Of a stretch of DNA of 64,000 nucleotides, positions 60,821-64,000 are shown one piece after another. The notes below the pieces were generated by a model. It was not told the origin of the DNA. It was given only the letters and a program-made list of their open reading frames with translations, and made no database searches. The stretch covers positions 4,464,001-4,528,000 of the forward strand of contig CBDDJS010000001.1 of NCBI GenBank assembly GCA_965229785.1, in the 5' to 3' direction. Each line of letters begins with the position of its first letter. Position 1 is the stretch's first letter. A program made the position numbers and the translations under genes. This DNA comes from JAWPMT01 sp965229785. Its GTDB lineage: Bacteria; Bacteroidota; Bacteroidia; Cytophagales; Cyclobacteriaceae.

Positions 60821-61600
60821 ATGAAAAAATTAATTTTTAGCGTTTTAGTATTTATTGGTGTCTTCTTCATTTCCTTCATCGCCAATTCAAACGCAATTGA
60901 TTCAATATCCTATAGTATTATGGCTTCCGTCATTTACTCTATAATGGGATTTCTACATTCTATTGATTACCAGTTGATCCTTTTTCTAAAAGTATTCAGG
61001 AAAAAACATGTAAGACTTTCTCTATCCTATTTATTCAGGATAAAAGTTGATGATTCATATCTACTTATTAAAGGGAGAAGACTCAATCAATATCAACCAG
61101 TTGGTGGAGTCTTTAAAAGATATGAAGGTTCAAAAAGGACGTTGCTAGACCTAGGAGTACTCGATGATGAACATATGACTATCGATGACACCAATGTAGA
61201 TGACCTCAGAGTTCTTGTTCCAGGCAGGAATGTATTGGAATTTCTAAAGTGGTTTGACGAAAAGAAAGATCGAGAAACTTCTCCTGAGAGAGAATTCCGT
61301 GAAGAGTTAATTGATTCAGGGTTTTTAGATTCTAAAATATTTGCCATCATCAAGCACAATTACATAAAAAGAGTGTTTGATTCATTGCATTTTTCTCAAC
61401 ACTTTAATTGCTGGGAAATTTTAATATCTGAGATTTATCATTTTGAGCCTTCAGAAGCACAGCTTTTGGAACTTCGGGCACTAAGAAATAATAGTTCAAG
61501 TGAATACATATGGATAAGTGCTGAACAAATCCGAAAACAAGGTTATTCCAGAAATAGTACGAGCTGGGTAATCTCAAGAACATCAGAATGGATTTTATAA
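60821..61600 (+). CDS. Two-TM NUDIX CBASS effector
   Basis: The ATG at 60821 gives 259 residues; an upstream TTG would put polar residues before the membrane helix. Residues about 4-21 and 29-57 are two hydrophobic helices (IFSVLVFIGVFFISF; SIMASVIYSIMGFL and QLILFL). The cytosolic part has a NUDIX core, with 'YQPVGGVFKRYEG' (about 91-103) and the NUDIX helix 'SPEREFREELIDSG' (144-157, with Arg147, Glu148, Glu151 and Glu152). About 40 residues are inserted between the two, with 'LVPGRNVLEFLKWFDEKKDRE'. SMODS-associated NUDIX proteins with membrane helices are known predicted effectors of CD-NTase operons. Activation by the cyclic nucleotide would lead to membrane damage or nucleotide loss; which one is not known to me. 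Confidence 0.83.
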   Translation: MKKLIFSVLVFIGVFFISFIANSNAIDSISYSIMASVIYSIMGFLHSIDYQLILFLKVFRKKHVRLSLSYLFRIKVDDSYLLIKGRRLNQYQPVGGVFKRYEGSKRTLLDLGVLDDEHMTIDDTNVDDLRVLVPGRNVLEFLKWFDEKKDRETSPEREFREELIDSGFLDSKIFAIIKHNYIKRVFDSLHFSQHFNCWEILISEIYHFEPSEAQLLELRALRNNSSSEYIWISAEQIRKQGYSRNSTSWVISRTSEWIL

Positions 61601-61786
61601 CATTGATGGGAATTCCATAATCTCCGTTATCATTTAATCTCAATATTTTAGAAGCCCAGTTCCATCACTTAGAGTCAATGAGATCATATCAAAACCTAAG
61701 TCAGTTGTTAGATCCATGAAGTTATCAATTTAGTTATATGATATTTTTCAATATATTTAAGTAAAGTCTATCAAAACAGATCTTTA

Positions 61787-63055
61787 ATGGATGCAAATAG
61801 ATTCGTTATTAAAGGGACCCTATTGTTATATTCTCCTTGGCTCAAACTCAATGGAGACATTATTGGCTCTTTGAAAGTTCCTGAATTAATTCAATGCAAT
61901 TATGAAAACGAATTCAAAAATTTAACCCCCAAAATAGTTGATCTGTATCTGACCTGGGCGAGAGAAAAACGAGTTTTTTCTCACCATACTACACCAGAGT
62001 ACGATCTCCATAACCATTCTCTTTATCATAGTCATTCAAAACGTGAGACTCCTCTATTTGGCGGGTCAGTATCCTATGATGATGATGATGGTGGCTATCG
62101 TCAAGACGTATCTTCACCGGGCCATTCTCATGAAATTGAGTTGGATTCAGAATATCTAAATGTTTCATCATACTACCCAGGAAGCGAGATCCCAATAATC
62201 AATGAGCCAAGACATAAAGAAATAAATGCTTACTATGTAGAGAAAAGCGTTAAAATTCCTGTAGGTGCAATAATTTTCTTCATTGGTGATACTACACCCA
62301 CTAAGTGGAGGGATCTCTCAAGAAAACCACTCGATTACGACCCTACGGAGCCATATAATCAATACAAAGACCGGTTATGGCTGAACATCTTCTTGAAGAT
62401 AGTAGGATGTTGGCCTGCTATTAATACTAAAGGCTTGGATAAGCACACCCATTTTGGTGCAAAACACAATCATGTTGGAGGTACTGCTAGTCCTTCTACC
62501 GGAACTGTAAGGATTGATCGATCTGATGACGAAGATGGTATAGTTGCAAATCAAAACCATAGCCATCCCGTGGTTGATGTTGATAACTCAGTTGATTTTG
62601 TCAAAGAAGCATTAAACGCTCCTAGAAACTATGGAGTTCGAATATTAGTTTGCGAGGAGGAAAATGCTGAATGGCACAAAGGTATGATCATACCTTTTAT
62701 ACCCAAACAGCAAAGTGATTTTGAGACAGCCAATTTGCCAGATGGTTGGAATTTATTTGATGATAACGATCAACATTCAGAGTATCCGATCTACTTAAGA
62801 GCAGTCGATGAAGAAGAGCAAGCTGATGATTATTACGGAAAAGAAAAGCATTACCATGAATTTCCGCATTCTCACAAAGTCAAATTAGGACCTGCTGATC
62901 GTTCTTTTAACAAAATACAGGATGATCCAGATGTCTCTTGTGCTATAGGAGGTCATTCACATATAGATGTGACAGTTTCAGATGAGATCACCTCAGGAGA
63001 AGGTATTAATGTTCTCCCTAACAGAGAAGTAAATCTCCTTATTTATACCGGCTAG
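61787..63055 (+). CDS. Histidine-rich protein with three tail-collar-like HxH units
   Basis: A 422-residue protein without a signal peptide. It is built of three imperfect units. Each has a pair of HxH motifs (HNHSLYHSH; HTHFGAKHNH; HYHEFPHSH), a second HSH strand (GHSHEIEL; NHSHPVVDV; GHSHIDVTV), and then a short strand before a proline (NAYYVEKSVKIP; YGVRILVCEEEN; REVNLLIYTG). The first two units end in 'PVGAIIFFIGDTTPTKW' and 'GMIIPFIPKQQ...LPDGW', like the P-x-G-W of phage tail-collar domains. T4 gp12 short tail fibres hold metal ions with HxH motifs, so a metal-bound trimer is a reasonable inference. It follows the CBASS effector by 186 bases on the same strand. It may be a prophage remnant, a tailocin part, or a defence-linked protein. 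Confidence 0.6.
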   Translation: MDANRFVIKGTLLLYSPWLKLNGDIIGSLKVPELIQCNYENEFKNLTPKIVDLYLTWAREKRVFSHHTTPEYDLHNHSLYHSHSKRETPLFGGSVSYDDDDGGYRQDVSSPGHSHEIELDSEYLNVSSYYPGSEIPIINEPRHKEINAYYVEKSVKIPVGAIIFFIGDTTPTKWRDLSRKPLDYDPTEPYNQYKDRLWLNIFLKIVGCWPAINTKGLDKHTHFGAKHNHVGGTASPSTGTVRIDRSDDEDGIVANQNHSHPVVDVDNSVDFVKEALNAPRNYGVRILVCEEENAEWHKGMIIPFIPKQQSDFETANLPDGWNLFDDNDQHSEYPIYLRAVDEEEQADDYYGKEKHYHEFPHSHKVKLGPADRSFNKIQDDPDVSCAIGGHSHIDVTVSDEITSGEGINVLPNREVNLLIYTG

Positions 63056-63120
63056 GAACTTTACATACCTGAATCAACCTTCTTCAATTTATTTGAACTT
63101 TAAATATCAAAGAATAAGTC

Positions 63121-63762
63121 TTATTTGAAGCTAAACTTACTCTTTTTTCCTTCTTTAAGATTAACTAAATGTTCTTCAAGGTTAACATAGTCGAAAAGCG
63201 ATTCTCCATTCTTTATTTTTCTCAGTATTTCGGTTTCCTTTTCTTGAATTAAAAGAGCAATTGGGCATAATTCCTCAAACTTCTCAGGAGTAAGAACTAC
63301 TATCCCATCTTCATCACCAAGTATCAATTCACCATCTGATACCGGGGTTTTCGCAATTAAGGTTTTCTTATTTTCAAACAGCTTTTGAGTAGTTCCCGCC
63401 ATCGGGGATGCATATCTGGCATAGATAGGCATCGATAGCTCTTTCAAACTTGAAGTATCTCGGATTGCTCCATCTACTATAATAGCCGATAGGCCTTTTC
63501 TCATTGCCTCATTCGAAAAGAGTTCACCTAAAATCGCTATTTCTGAGCCCCCACCATCTACAACCAAAACTTCATTAGGTAGGCTTTTTTGCAAAGTCTG
63601 CATAACAGCTAAAAAATCGTCATTTGCTTTGACCGTTCTTGCAAATCCTGCGAATTTTCTACCTTTTGAAAATGGTTTCAATTCTGGTGAAAGAACTTTC
63701 AATGACTTATCAGCATCGCATAAAGACGCCACATCAATTTTTTGAAATGTACTTATATCCAT
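63121..63762 (-). CDS. RraA/HMG aldolase family protein
   Basis: I take the ATG at 63762 (213 residues, MDISTFQKIDVASLCDADKS), four bases after the stop of the upstream short ORF; an ATG at 63819 would overlap that ORF by 53 bases. The RraA-like fold shows in 'VDVASLCDADKS'-type opening, 'VDGGGSEIAILGELFSNEAMRKGLSAIIVDGAIRDTSSL' (with the catalytic Arg-Asp) and 'GDEDGIVVLTPEKFEEL'. The family includes 4-hydroxy-4-methyl-2-oxoglutarate aldolases, oxaloacetate decarboxylases and RNase E inhibitors. With no pathway neighbours the role is open. Confidence 0.82.
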   Translation of the reverse strand: MDISTFQKIDVASLCDADKSLKVLSPELKPFSKGRKFAGFARTVKANDDFLAVMQTLQKSLPNEVLVVDGGGSEIAILGELFSNEAMRKGLSAIIVDGAIRDTSSLKELSMPIYARYASPMAGTTQKLFENKKTLIAKTPVSDGELILGDEDGIVVLTPEKFEELCPIALLIQEKETEILRKIKNGESLFDYVNLEEHLVNLKEGKKSKFSFK

Positions 63763-63766
63763 ATTA

Positions 63767-64000
63767 TCAAAGGTCAAGTAATCCTCGTGTAAAACTTCCT
63801 GCCATTTCGGCAATATCATTGTAATTCATCTTCTCCTTTTTACTGTTCATTTTCTTCCAATCTTTAAAAAACTTTGCTTCTTTGTTTTCCATGACATTAT
63901 CAAATTCTAATCGGCTATTCTGCAGTATTTCAGAAATATCATTTTCATTGATAGAAGGATACACTGCTAAGAGAGTCATTTTCTTTCTTTCAACAAGCGG
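63767..64000 (-). CDS. C-terminal part or whole of a short unknown protein (open to the right edge)
   Basis: The frame contains an ATG at 63979, giving 70 residues, but it also stays open to the window edge, so the protein may be longer. The visible part is charged and helical (ENKEAKFFKDWKKMNSKKEKM) and ends 'NDIAEMAGSFTRGLLDL'. No family is recognised. It ends four bases before the preferred start of the RraA-family gene, so the two are probably co-transcribed. Confidence 0.5.
   Translation of the reverse strand, partial: PLVERKKMTLLAVYPSINENDISEILQNSRLEFDNVMENKEAKFFKDWKKMNSKKEKMNYNDIAEMAGSFTRGLLDL

Larger units (their letters stand above)
57585..61600. other. Type IV CBASS anti-phage defence locus
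   Basis: Five genes: a leftward operon cap9 (QueC-like), cap10 (TGT-like), CD-NTase, cap11 (HhH-GPD glycosylase), and a divergent gene for a two-TM NUDIX effector. The combination QueC, TGT and OGG-type glycosylase with a CD-NTase is the definition of type IV CBASS. All five reading frames are intact. Confidence 0.88.
56771..64000. mobile_element. tRNA-associated genomic island (left part; right end outside the window)
   Basis: Beyond the tRNA-Ala gene the content changes from housekeeping genes to an excisionase-like HTH gene, a small hypothetical gene, a type IV CBASS locus, a phage-tail-like HxH protein and lone metabolic genes. The base composition is visibly richer in A and T. No integrase, transposase or second copy of the tRNA 3' end is found in the window, so the extent and mobility are unproven. 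Confidence 0.55.

Noticed and set aside
63820..63840. Right attachment site repeating the tRNA 3' end (ATCTTCTCC)
   Set aside because: Only nine bases match and they fall inside a coding frame; this is expected by chance in 7 kb of AT-rich DNA.

Overview
The window looks like the chromosome of a gliding Bacteroidota bacterium, most likely of the order Cytophagales. The evidence is the gliding genes gldA, gldF, gldG and gldH, a giant surface protein with a C-terminal type IX secretion sorting domain, DUF4249 next to a plug-like protein, GWxTD and head-GIN proteins, MeaB, many lipoproteins, weak Shine-Dalgarno sequences, and a few promoter-like TAnnTTTG boxes. The genus cannot be fixed from the sequence alone.

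Positions 1-24,500: the end of an MG2/plug-like gene and its DUF4249 partner, a DinB-fold protein and a membrane LytTR regulator, then an outer-membrane barrel protein. Next comes an extracytoplasmic cluster (lipoprotein, ClpP-like protein, intradiol dioxygenase) facing a Calx-beta/YHYH lipoprotein. After it lie an M13 peptidase, an ECF sigma factor with an anti-sigma protein that appears to span both membranes, dnaN, the translationally coupled gldA-gldF-gldG-DUF4340 operon, an SDR, a PagL-like lipid A deacylase, a head-GIN protein and an FMN reductase.

Positions 24,500-56,700: a 2428-residue T9SS cargo with a seven-repeat FG-GAP region and 24 BspA-type repeats, an aldose epimerase-like protein, a CHASE2/FecR pair, meaB, a secreted carbohydrate-type cluster (FGE-like, Tat-exported Gfo/Idh, esterase-like), a second ECF operon ending in a Spy-plug fusion, an S9 peptidase, the recQ-purD-ricT-gldH operon, a mannose-1-phosphate guanylyltransferase, rlmB with a GWxTD gene, a methyltransferase, asnB, and an NlpC/P60 hydrolase.

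Positions 56,700-64,000: an AT-richer accessory region starts right after a tRNA-Ala(GGC) gene. It begins with an excisionase-like HTH gene and a small partner, then carries a complete type IV CBASS anti-phage locus. A four-gene operon encodes a QueC-like Cap9, a TGT-like Cap10, a CD-NTase and an HhH-GPD glycosylase Cap11, and a divergent gene encodes a two-TM NUDIX effector. The CD-NTase begins Met-Gly-Gly-Gly, as expected of a substrate for N-terminal deazaguanylation by Cap9. Beyond it are a histidine-rich protein built of three tail-collar-like HxH units, an RraA-family protein and a short open-ended ORF. No integrase lies in the window, so the right end of the island is unknown.
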